Shown piece by piece: positions 8,590 through 15,072 of a stretch of 46,845 nucleotides of DNA (its first letter is position 1; every line of letters begins with the position of its first letter). Where the stretch lies: assembly GCA_900321635.1 (NCBI GenBank), contig ONWV01000005.1, forward strand, positions 1 to 46,845, given 5' to 3'. Source of the DNA: an uncultured Spirochaetaceae bacterium. GTDB lineage: Bacteria; Spirochaetota; Spirochaetia; Sphaerochaetales; Sphaerochaetaceae. The translations under genes were made by a program, and so were the position numbers. The notes below the pieces were generated by a model. That model was not told the origin of the DNA, did not search any database, and saw only the letters and a program-made list of their open reading frames with translations.

Positions 8590-9813
8590 ATGAAGTTCAA
8601 ATACGTATGTGTTGACTGCGGCAAAGAATATGTCACCGACAAAATCATCTATCAGTGCCCCGAGTGTGCCGCAAAGCAGAAGGAAGGAGAGTTCCCGCGC
8701 GGATACCTTAAGGTCATCTACGATACAGAAGACCTGAAGAAGCTTGCAAAAAAGGACCATGTGTCGATCTACGACTTCTTCCCCTACACCGTCCCAACCC
8801 CCGAAGTCTACCCCGTGGGAGTCACCCCGATTGTGGTGCCAAGACGCCTGAATGAGAAAACAGGCCTGAAGAACGTCTGCTGCAAGATGGATGCCTACCT
8901 TCCCTCAGGCTCATTCAAGGACCGAGCCAGCCAGCTGATCGCCGCCCAGGCCATAGCCCACAAAGTCAACAAAATCGCCCTGGCTTCAACCGGAAACGCC
9001 GGAGCTGCCATGAGCTGTGCCGGAGCCGCATACGGACTTGACATCATCCTCTTCGTCCCCGAGACCGCACCGATCAACAAGCTGATGCAGAGCGTCCTCT
9101 ACGGGGCAACTGTCGTCCCTGTCAAAGGCACCTACGACGACGCCTTCCTCCTCTCCATCGAGTACACCAAACACTTCGGCGGCATCAACCGCAACACCGC
9201 CTACAACCCCATGACGATCGAGGGCAAAAAGAGCATCTCAATCGAGCTCTTCGAGCAGCTCGGACGCAAGGTCCCTGATGTAGTCTACGTTCCTGTCGGA
9301 GACGGCTGCATCATCAGCGGAGTCTACAAAGGCTTCTACGATCTGCTCCAGGCCGGCCTGATCGACAAGATTCCTCACATCGTCTGCTCTCAGAGCGAAA
9401 AGTCCAACGCAATCAGCCAGGCCTTTGAGACCGGAGAGTTCAAGAGCATCGAGGCTTCAACACGTGCAGATTCAATCTCAGTTGACATCCCTGCAAGTGG
9501 CCGCATGGCTGTTCAGTACCTGAAAAAGTATGACGGATGGTGCACACAGGTCACCGAAAAGGAGATTCTGGATGCCCAGATGAGCCTTGTCCACGACAGC
9601 GGAATCTTTGTTGAGCCTGCAAGCTCTGCGGCATGGGCTGCACTTATCAAAGACAAGGACATGCTGATCAAGCGCTTTGGTTCTGATGTTTCCGTCTGCG
9701 TCCTTCTGACAGGAATCGGCTTCAAGGACATGGCAGTCTTCGACGGAAGAGTCAGCATGCCTGCTTCTATCGAAAACAGCGCCCAGGCCGTCATTGACCG
9801 CTTCAGCAAGTGA
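8590..9813 (+). CDS. thrC: Threonine synthase-like PLP enzyme
   Basis: A 407-residue fold-type II PLP enzyme matching the zinc-ribbon type of threonine synthase, which converts O-phosphohomoserine to threonine. An N-terminal CVDC/CPEC pair (cysteines 7, 10, 23, 26) forms the ribbon, K110 in SGSFKDRA is the expected Schiff-base lysine, and LASTGNAGAAMS near 131 is the substrate loop. The start has AAGGAGTCAGA directly upstream. No homoserine dehydrogenase or kinase gene is nearby. Instead it sits downstream of another fold-II PLP enzyme and beside a purine-degradation block, so a lyase or cysteate/diaminopropionate-type activity is an alternative to true threonine synthesis. It is followed by a terminator at 9962-9996. 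Confidence 0.78.
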   Translation: MKFKYVCVDCGKEYVTDKIIYQCPECAAKQKEGEFPRGYLKVIYDTEDLKKLAKKDHVSIYDFFPYTVPTPEVYPVGVTPIVVPRRLNEKTGLKNVCCKMDAYLPSGSFKDRASQLIAAQAIAHKVNKIALASTGNAGAAMSCAGAAYGLDIILFVPETAPINKLMQSVLYGATVVPVKGTYDDAFLLSIEYTKHFGGINRNTAYNPMTIEGKKSISIELFEQLGRKVPDVVYVPVGDGCIISGVYKGFYDLLQAGLIDKIPHIVCSQSEKSNAISQAFETGEFKSIEASTRADSISVDIPASGRMAVQYLKKYDGWCTQVTEKEILDAQMSLVHDSGIFVEPASSAAWAALIKDKDMLIKRFGSDVSVCVLLTGIGFKDMAVFDGRVSMPASIENSAQAVIDRFSK

Positions 9814-9871
9814 TTTTATAGCTTTTTGATTCTGGCCCGCCCTGATCAGGACACTCTCAGTTGTGGTTTTG

Positions 9872-9951
9872 ACAGCAAAACTCCCAAATACCCTCAGTTT
9901 TGCTGTTAATGTTCTAAATCTGATTGTGCGCAGGCTGGTCACACCCTGTGC
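9872..9951 (+). other. Two stable stem-loops in the thrC/receptor intergenic region
   Basis: ACAGCAAAACT at 9872-9882 pairs perfectly with AGTTTTGCTGT at 9896-9906, an 11-base stem with a 13-base loop. GCGCAGG at 9928-9934 pairs with CCTGTGC at 9945-9951 with one wobble. Together with the terminator that follows they form three consecutive hairpins in a 200-base gap. They may be a structured 3' untranslated region or a small RNA; no promoter of its own was seen. Confidence 0.5.
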
Positions 9952-9961
9952 AGCATGAGAG

Positions 9962-9996
9962 GAATCTCCCGAGTTATTCCCGGGAGATTCGTTTTT
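9962..9996 (+). terminator. Rho-independent terminator after thrC-like gene
   Basis: GAATCTCCCG at 9962-9971 pairs perfectly with CGGGAGATTC at 9981-9990 and is followed by GTTTTTG. It ends the plus-strand transcript just before the convergent receptor gene, whose stop is at 10015. Confidence 0.8.
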
Positions 9997-10014
9997 GAAA
10001 AGAGTGATTTCAGA

Positions 10015-11790
10015 TCAGAACTTGTATGAGCCGCCGAGTGTCAGGCTGATGCCCGGCATAGGATAGCCTTCGTACAGGAAATAATCCGTATTTGTCAGGT
10101 TGCTCAGTTTTGCAGAGATTGCCACATCATCAAGAGGTCTGTAGTTGACTGTAACTCCCATAATGGTATCGGCATGCTGTTTGGTGTTGTTGTAGTAGTA
10201 TCCTCCGAGGAACTGGGCATCAAACAGAACATCGAGATTCTTTGAGACATAACCTGTGACAAGCTTCAGAGTATGCATTCTGACATTGTTGATTCTGATC
10301 TTATCAGCGATGGAATTGTCCCCTGTAAGGTTGTATGTGTAGTTGATGGTCGCATTGGCCTCCAGCTTGATGTGGTCGATGATCACGGCTGATAAAGACT
10401 GATCCGAGCCGATGAAAAGAGCCTGGTCTATGTTGACCGGAGAGTACATCCATGTGACAGGATCCATGACAGTAGCGATAAGGTCGTAGGTTCTTCTGAG
10501 GAAGACAGATCCTCTATAGCTAAGGCCACTGACAGGCTTGGAAGATACTCCGATGTCGAGATTCCAGCCGCGCTCATTTTTGAGATTCGGATTACCTTCG
10601 TAATACATTGTGTAATCCTTGGGCCAATAGAGAGCTGACATGTTCGGAACAGCTGTGGAGTAACCGCCGGAGACGAAGACGACAGTCTGTGTCTTCTCAT
10701 CCGCATGCCAGTCCACCTCCCCTGTCACATGCCACTCGGTGGCTTTTGTGAAAGGAGCCTTGGCATCGATTGAGAAATCGAACTGATCAACGGTTTTGGA
10801 AGCTCTGAGACCAAGGCCTACTGCAGTCCTGGACTGGTCGATTCCGGTTCCGGCTGTGGATTTGACATGCACGAAGTCAACAGGAGCATAGACTTCATAG
10901 TCGAAGTCATAGAGCTTACCGCTCAGGCTGATATTGCCTGAAAAATCATGGGTCTTGGTGTCGTTTTCAGGATCCCATATGGATTCCACAAATGGCTTGT
11001 AGTTGTAGTACTTCCCCTTGTATCCCAGACTCAGACCGAGCTTTCCGAAGTCAGCATCATAAGAACCAGAAAGGCTCAGATCAAGATTCTGCGTCTTTGT
11101 GAGAGTATGTGAAACCCATGTCGAAGATCCGATTGTGTCGGCATAGTTGTATGAATAATGGGCATTGAAGCCAAGGCCAAGTTTGTCAAATGAGCCGTTG
11201 TAAGCAACAAGGGAGTCCAGATTACAGACAGGAAGCTTGTTGTACTCAGATGTCTGCCTGTGGGCGGTTGCATCGTGAGAGAAGCTTATTGCAGTCTTCA
11301 CGCTCTGACCGTCAGCAATGTTGAACTTGTAGGAAGCCGAAACATCCTGAGATGTGAAGATTCTGTCAGTAGCGGAAGCCTCGCTTTCTGAGAGAAGAGA
11401 GCGGTTGTAGATGCTCACTTCACCTGAGCTCTTCGTGTAGATACTGACAGTTCCTCCAATTCCGACGGAGCCAGTGACCTCGATATGATCGACGTTATGG
11501 ATGCTGAGCATTCCAAGGTTGAATGAGCCGTCATAGTCACGAGACTGCCTGATGCCGTCCACATAGACATCGACCTGAGAGCCTTTGGAGCCGTTGATGG
11601 ATACGCTGACCAGGGCGCTGTTTCCGTAGTAGTCCTGGATATCGATTCCGGGTAGCGATGCCAGAGCCTCGGCAATTGAGGAAAAGCACCTCTGTTCGAT
11701 TTCTTCGCTTGTAAGCGTATACGTTGTCGCGAAGACAGGACATACCAGCAGGACGAGAGCCAGCAACAAAGAGAGAAATTTGCGTTTCAT
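10015..11790 (-). CDS. TonB-dependent outer-membrane receptor, probable cobalamin receptor
   Basis: A 591-residue exported protein. Residues 1-20 are a signal peptide (basic start, leucine-rich core, PVFA cleavage site). Roughly 25-125 form a plug domain with the typical ALASLPGIDIQ and VYVDGIRQSR segments, and the rest is a beta-barrel ending in the outer-membrane signature GGSYKF. The start at 11790 has AAGGAG eight bases upstream and begins the signal peptide; a longer frame to 11883 would run into the riboswitch. Receptors of this size and architecture resemble BtuB. The cobalamin riboswitch directly upstream is the main reason to propose B12 or a related corrinoid as substrate. No TonB, ExbBD or BtuFCD genes are in the window, so energising and inner-membrane partners must lie elsewhere. 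No clear TonB box is visible beyond a possible TYTLT stretch at the mature N-terminus. Confidence 0.88.
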   Translation of the reverse strand: MKRKFLSLLLALVLLVCPVFATTYTLTSEEIEQRCFSSIAEALASLPGIDIQDYYGNSALVSVSINGSKGSQVDVYVDGIRQSRDYDGSFNLGMLSIHNVDHIEVTGSVGIGGTVSIYTKSSGEVSIYNRSLLSESEASATDRIFTSQDVSASYKFNIADGQSVKTAISFSHDATAHRQTSEYNKLPVCNLDSLVAYNGSFDKLGLGFNAHYSYNYADTIGSSTWVSHTLTKTQNLDLSLSGSYDADFGKLGLSLGYKGKYYNYKPFVESIWDPENDTKTHDFSGNISLSGKLYDFDYEVYAPVDFVHVKSTAGTGIDQSRTAVGLGLRASKTVDQFDFSIDAKAPFTKATEWHVTGEVDWHADEKTQTVVFVSGGYSTAVPNMSALYWPKDYTMYYEGNPNLKNERGWNLDIGVSSKPVSGLSYRGSVFLRRTYDLIATVMDPVTWMYSPVNIDQALFIGSDQSLSAVIIDHIKLEANATINYTYNLTGDNSIADKIRINNVRMHTLKLVTGYVSKNLDVLFDAQFLGGYYYNNTKQHADTIMGVTVNYRPLDDVAISAKLSNLTNTDYFLYEGYPMPGISLTLGGSYKF

Positions 11791-11849
11791 TTCTTTTCTC
11801 CTTAATAAAATAGTTTGACTTGGCAAATAGCACTGCCTTGTCAAGGTTT

Positions 11850-12000
11850 CTCCGGTGTATACCGCACCGGACAACTCCACCAAAGCAGGGCTGGCATTCG
11901 GACTTCCTTGGAATCAAGGTCACCGCTGCGGAACAGCTGCGGAATCACACCGCATTCCCCGTTTGAGACATGGTGATAAGAGAACCACATCCCCTGCTCG
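11850..12000 (-). promoter_or_regulatory. Cobalamin (B12) riboswitch controlling the TonB-dependent receptor
   Basis: On the minus strand the conserved B12 box GGTGTGATTCCGCAGCTG (11934-11951) is followed by AAGTCCGAATGCCAGCCC (11888-11905), matching the two diagnostic conserved stretches of cobalamin aptamers. The ends close with AGCAGGG/CCCTGCT (11992-11998 with 11884-11890). A further hairpin CCGGTG/CACCGG (11852-11870) lies between the aptamer and the gene, where the regulatory kissing-loop stem is expected. No T-run follows, so translational control of the start at 11790 is more likely than termination. The short peripheral region suggests a compact class. This rests on recognising the consensus by eye. 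Confidence 0.85.
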
Positions 12001-12029
12001 CTATTCGGTTGGAGACAATTTCAGATACG

Positions 12030-12058
12030 ATAATTGCAAATTCTCTGATTGTTGTAAA
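12030..12058 (-). promoter_or_regulatory. Possible promoter of the riboswitch/receptor transcript
   Basis: On the minus strand TTTACA (12053-12058) and AATTAT (12030-12035) are 17 bases apart. The predicted start, near 12023, is about 25 bases before the aptamer. The -10 matches only four of six consensus positions. Confidence 0.4.
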
Positions 12059-12113
12059 GCTACTTATTCGTGATGTCATTCAGCAGCTGCAGGTCTACGA
12101 ACAAGCGATAATT

Positions 12114-12153
12114 ATAGCCATAATTGACAAAATAGCCATATTTCTCTGATAAT
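12114..12153 (+). promoter_or_regulatory. Toxin-antitoxin promoter with flanking direct repeats
   Basis: TTGACA at 12124-12129 and GATAAT at 12148-12153 are 18 bases apart. The nonamer ATAGCCATA occurs at 12114-12122 and 12132-12140, on both sides of the -35 box and 18 bases apart. This is a credible operator for autoregulation by the antitoxin or toxin-antitoxin complex. Confidence 0.6.
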
Positions 12154-12183
12154 ATGAATATTACAACAAACAGAGGTGTAAGA

Positions 12184-12465
12184 ATGCAGAGTGTTTCAGT
12201 TGCTGTAGCAAAAGACAAACTCCCCTTTTATCTTCATTTGGCTGAACAAGGTGAAACCATTGAAATCACAAGACATGGCAAACCTATTGCATTCATCTCC
12301 AAGGCACAGGGAAGTGCTGAAACCGCATCGAGTTTTGAGCTAGCCTATCAAAAGCTAAGGACTCAGATGAATGGTCTACCAGCTTTTTCCGAAGAAGAAT
12401 GGGAAAAATACTTTGATATTCCAAGACCAATACAACAGGGACTTAGACATGAGGAGGATTTTTAA
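12184..12465 (+). CDS. Phd/YefM-family antitoxin
   Basis: A 93-residue antitoxin. The N-terminal half (QSVSVAVAKDKLPFYLHLAE, then GETIEITRHGKPIAFI) is the Phd/YefM DNA-binding fold that begins with a VSVA-type strand. The acidic, aromatic C-terminal tail (FSEEEWEKYFDIPRP) is the usual toxin-wrapping segment. An in-frame ATG exists at 12154, but it directly abuts the promoter -10 box, so the start at 12184 with a GAGGTG ribosome site is chosen. Its stop overlaps the toxin start by one base (TAATG), giving translational coupling. It probably represses its own promoter and neutralises the downstream PIN ribonuclease. Confidence 0.85.
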   Translation: MQSVSVAVAKDKLPFYLHLAEQGETIEITRHGKPIAFISKAQGSAETASSFELAYQKLRTQMNGLPAFSEEEWEKYFDIPRPIQQGLRHEEDF

Positions 12466-12902
12466 TGAACTCCTTCCTGTATATGTTGGACACCAACGTA
12501 ATATCAGAGATGACAAAGCCAACACCTGATAAAGATGTGATTCAACTATTGATAAAAAACCAAAGTCTATCTGCCATACCATCGATTGTCTGGGGAGAAT
12601 GCCTGTACGGTCTAAAACGCATGCCTGATTCACGAAGAAAGGATGTGTTTATGGATTTTTATATGAACACCGTCCTAGGGTCATATAAAATCATTCCATT
12701 TGATGATCATGCTGCTTCGATTTATTCCGATATCAAGTCAAGACTCGATGAAATAGGTAAACCGGCACCTGAGTTGGATATGCAGATAGCATCCGTCGCA
12801 ATTGCCAACAATGCAATTCTGGTAACCAGAAACTCAAAAGACTTTGAATATATCGAACAAATCAGTGCACTGATGCTGGAAAACTGGTTCAAAGTATTTT
12901 GA
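12465..12902 (+). CDS. vapC: VapC-like PIN-domain toxin ribonuclease
   Basis: A 145-residue PIN-domain endoribonuclease. The four acidic metal ligands are visible: D9 in MLDTNVISEM, E45 in WGECLYG, D105 in PELDMQIASVA and D126 in TRNSKDFEY. Families with this fold cut tRNA or rRNA and are inhibited by the partner antitoxin. Its stop TGA at 12900-12902 runs directly into a palindromic element that copies the end of the nearby tRNA-Leu gene. Length and motifs are intact, so the module looks functional. Confidence 0.88.
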   Translation: MNSFLYMLDTNVISEMTKPTPDKDVIQLLIKNQSLSAIPSIVWGECLYGLKRMPDSRRKDVFMDFYMNTVLGSYKIIPFDDHAASIYSDIKSRLDEIGKPAPELDMQIASVAIANNAILVTRNSKDFEYIEQISALMLENWFKVF

Positions 12903-12994
12903 ACGAGACTCGACGCTCCGCTATCACGCCGTCGCTGAAAACGCTCCACCGGAGCCTTTTCCCGGCTTACGCCGTCGCTCGTTTCGAGTCTCGC
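12901..12994. repeat. GC-rich palindromic element ending in tRNA-Leu T-arm sequence
   Basis: CGAGACTCGA at 12904-12913 and TCGAGTCTCG at 12984-12993 form an inverted repeat enclosing 70 bases. Inside, ACGCCGTCGCT occurs twice (12926-12936 and 12969-12979). GAACGAGACTCGA at 12901-12913 is identical to 13048-13060, the T-arm/acceptor part of the adjacent tRNA-Leu gene read on the plus strand. It is not coding. It looks like a small repetitive element derived from, or targeting, the tRNA end. Confidence 0.6.
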
Positions 12995-13002
12995 CTTTAT
13001 AT

Positions 13003-13042
13003 AAAAACCCGGAGATAGCCTTAAGGCTGCCTCCGGGTTTTT
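13003..13042 (-). terminator. Strong terminator for tRNA-Leu (bidirectional form)
   Basis: AAAAACCCGGAG at 13003-13014 pairs perfectly with CTCCGGGTTTTT at 13031-13042, with an inner AGCC/GGCT stem. The T-runs at both ends make it work in both directions: it ends the minus-strand tRNA transcript and any read-through from the toxin operon. Confidence 0.85.
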
Positions 13043-13124
13043 GCCATGAACGAGACTCGAACTCGTACGCTATTGCTAGCAGGGGATTTTAAGTCCCCGG
13101 TGTCTACCATTCCACCACCATGGC
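13042..13124 (-). tRNA. tRNA-Leu (UAA anticodon)
   Basis: On the minus strand the acceptor stem GCCATGG pairs with TCATGGC, with discriminator A. The D-arm contains GGTGGAATGGTAGACAC, the anticodon stem GGGGA/TCCCC encloses CTTAAAA (anticodon TAA), a long variable arm follows, and the T-arm is CGAGTTCGAGTCTCG. The 83-base length fits a class II tRNA. CCA is not encoded: the discriminator is followed by the A-run of the terminator. Confidence 0.95.
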
Positions 13125-13140
13125 TATGTGTTGATTATTC

Positions 13141-13611
13141 TTACTGCTCGTCCACAACGTCGTTGTTTGAAATAAGCTTGGCGTTGGTCTTTCCCGGAAG
13201 GACCTTCTTCCAGAAAGCCTGTGTGCCTGTATAGGTCTTTGCGAATTCCTCTTCGCTCTCCTTGAGCGCACTCTGCCATGCGGCACCGAAACCCGGACTG
13301 TTGATCACAAGTCTGTCCACAGCCTGCTGGTAGATGTGAAGCCTCTGAACCTCTGCCCTACCCGGCTTCTGTGCCAGGTTGGCGTTTGTGATACGAAGAT
13401 TCTCGTTTGCCTTCTTCAGCTCATCGTTTTCCTTACGGAGCTTTGTGACACCTTCGGACTCAATATCCATTCTGTCTGCGAGAAGATTCTTCAGACGGGC
13501 GATCTCCTGCTTGCTTTTCTTTTCAATCTCACCCTTTCCTACCTTCTGCCAGATATAGACGATAATTGCTATTACAAGGCCGATTCCGAGGCCGATAAGT
13601 ACTTCTTTCAT
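13141..13611 (-). CDS. Membrane-anchored coiled-coil protein, unknown function
   Basis: A 156-residue protein I do not recognise. Residues 4-20 are a hydrophobic segment (IGLGIGLVIAIIVYIW), giving an N-terminal membrane anchor. Residues 25-80 are rich in Lys/Glu/Leu with heptad character (a coiled coil), followed by a mixed region with PGFGAAWQSALKE and an Asp/Asn-rich tail. The start has GGAGG eight bases upstream. It ends 17 bases from the tRNA-Leu gene and could be co-transcribed ahead of it. The shape resembles small spirochaetal and RmuC-like anchored coiled-coil proteins, but that is not an identification. Confidence 0.7.
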   Translation of the reverse strand: MKEVLIGLGIGLVIAIIVYIWQKVGKGEIEKKSKQEIARLKNLLADRMDIESEGVTKLRKENDELKKANENLRITNANLAQKPGRAEVQRLHIYQQAVDRLVINSPGFGAAWQSALKESEEEFAKTYTGTQAFWKKVLPGKTNAKLISNNDVVDEQ

Positions 13612-13674
13612 TCAGGATTCCTCCAAAGACTATGATACTATCTCTTGTTCATTTCGGCAAGGAAGGTGAAAAAC

Positions 13675-14292
13675 TCATCGGATGAAATGGGTGGGCGTCA
13701 CCTTCTCCTTCTCAGGCAGGCCGAACTCCTTCTTTCCCAATGCTATGCTCTTCATCAGAAACGCCATGTTCCTGGCAAGGGTTCTCATTGTCTGAAGACC
13801 TTCAAGATCCTGAGTCGCTTCACCCTTTTGTCTTCCGTGGACGCTGTTCCAGTATTGGCTTGAGGCAACGGGCATTCCGCTTATCGTAAAATACTTGTTA
13901 AGCTCATCGAATGTAGCCGAGCACCCTCCGCGCCTTGCAACGGCAATTGATGCTCCGACCTTCATTGTCTTGTCAAAGGATGTGCTGCAGAAAAGTCTGT
14001 CCAAGAAGGAAATTATGGTTCCGTTGGCAGATGCATAGTAAACAGGCGTTGCAAGAACAAGACCGTCAGCCTGCTCGAATATCTTTGCAGCCTCGTTAAC
14101 TCCGTCATCAAAAGCGCATTTTCCGGTCTTTGAACAGCTGTAGCATGCAATGCAGCCGCGGATTGCCTTGTTTCCGATTTCAAGGATTTGTGACTCAATC
14201 CCTTCTTCCTTGAAGACCTTGACCATCTCATCAATGGCGATACTGGTGTTTCCGCCCTTTCTTGGGCTGCCGTTTATGAAAAGTACCTTCAT
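13675..14292 (-). CDS. Flavodoxin-fold NAD(P)H-dependent FMN reductase
   Basis: A 205-residue cytoplasmic flavoprotein. FINGSPRKGGNTSIA at about 4-18 is the FMN phosphate-binding loop of the NADPH-dependent FMN reductase / iron-sulfur flavoprotein family. GCIACYSCSKTGKC near 45-60 is the cysteine-rich loop that in some members binds 4Fe-4S, and TPVYYASANG is the second FMN contact. The ATG at 14292 has GGAG seven bases upstream and is preferred to a TTG two codons earlier. It follows tcdA on the same strand with only two bases between, so the two are co-transcribed. The substrate (quinone, nitro compound or electron carrier) is unknown. Confidence 0.85.
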   Translation of the reverse strand: MKVLFINGSPRKGGNTSIAIDEMVKVFKEEGIESQILEIGNKAIRGCIACYSCSKTGKCAFDDGVNEAAKIFEQADGLVLATPVYYASANGTIISFLDRLFCSTSFDKTMKVGASIAVARRGGCSATFDELNKYFTISGMPVASSQYWNSVHGRQKGEATQDLEGLQTMRTLARNMAFLMKSIALGKKEFGLPEKEKVTPTHFIR

Positions 14293-14294
14293 TC

Positions 14295-15002
14295 TCAATC
14301 TCCTATCTGAATCAAATCTCTGATTACTTCTGAAGCAATCAGAAGTCCGGCAACGGACGGAACAAAAGCCGTGCTTCCCGGAACTCTCTTTTTTCCATCC
14401 ATCACACTCTCGGTTTTGACAGGCTCCTCAGTGGAAAACACACATTTGAGATGTTTTATTCCCCTTTGGGAAAGCTCTCGTCTCATTACACGTGCCAGAG
14501 GACAGACACTTGTCTTAGAGACATCAGAAACCCTTAATAGTTCAGGATGTGTCTTGTTTCCCGTTCCCATGCTGCTGATGATGGGAACGCCTGCCTTCTT
14601 TGCCCTGACGGCAAGCTCCAGCTTGGCTGTCACGGTGTCGATGCAATCGACTATGTAGTCATAAACAGAAAGGTCAATCTGGTCTGCGGTCTCAGGAAGG
14701 TAGAACATCTTAAGCTTTGTGACAACACACTGCGGATTTATGTCCATGATTCTCTTTTCAGTAGCATCGACCTTATCAATGCCGATTGTGGACTGAAGGG
14801 CAATAAGCTGCCTGTTCAGATTGGAAATACAGACCTTGTCATTATCCACGATTGTGATTTTCCCAAGACCTGAGCGCACAAGGGCTTCCACTGCATAAGA
14901 GCCTACTCCGCCAAGTCCGAAGACTATGACATGACTGTTATTCAGTTTTTGTAAAGCATCCTTGCCCAGAACAAGTTCCGTGCGGGAAAAAATCTCGCTC
15001 AC
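14295..15002 (-). CDS. tcdA: tRNA threonylcarbamoyladenosine dehydratase
   Basis: A 235-residue ThiF/MoeB/E1-like enzyme. GLGGVGS at 29-35 is the ATP-binding loop, followed by the NLNRQ contact near 62-66 and the DCID segment near 118. TcdA cyclises t6A37 in tRNA to ct6A using ATP. The length (230-270 is usual) and the C-terminal GSTAFVPSVAGLL stretch fit TcdA better than MoeB or ThiF. Translation starts at GTG 15002 behind GGAGGATAAAAG. TsaE and TsaB, which act in the step that makes t6A itself, are encoded elsewhere in this window (34796-35943), so the modification pathway is partly represented. Confidence 0.9.
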   Translation of the reverse strand: MSEIFSRTELVLGKDALQKLNNSHVIVFGLGGVGSYAVEALVRSGLGKITIVDNDKVCISNLNRQLIALQSTIGIDKVDATEKRIMDINPQCVVTKLKMFYLPETADQIDLSVYDYIVDCIDTVTAKLELAVRAKKAGVPIISSMGTGNKTHPELLRVSDVSKTSVCPLARVMRRELSQRGIKHLKCVFSTEEPVKTESVMDGKKRVPGSTAFVPSVAGLLIASEVIRDLIQIGD

Positions 15003-15072
15003 CTTTTATCCTCCGCTGACGGATTAACTATAACACCTTTCTAAGAGATTGTTTATCTGATAACTTATAATC

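Noticed and set aside
11537..11923. Minus-strand frame running through the signal-peptide region into the riboswitch
   Set aside because: Out of frame with the receptor and overlapping the conserved cobalamin aptamer.
12901..13060. GAACGAGACTCGA repeats as attachment sites of an integrated island
   Set aside because: The interval between the copies holds only a palindrome and a terminator, no integrase is present, and the toxin-antitoxin genes lie outside the copies.
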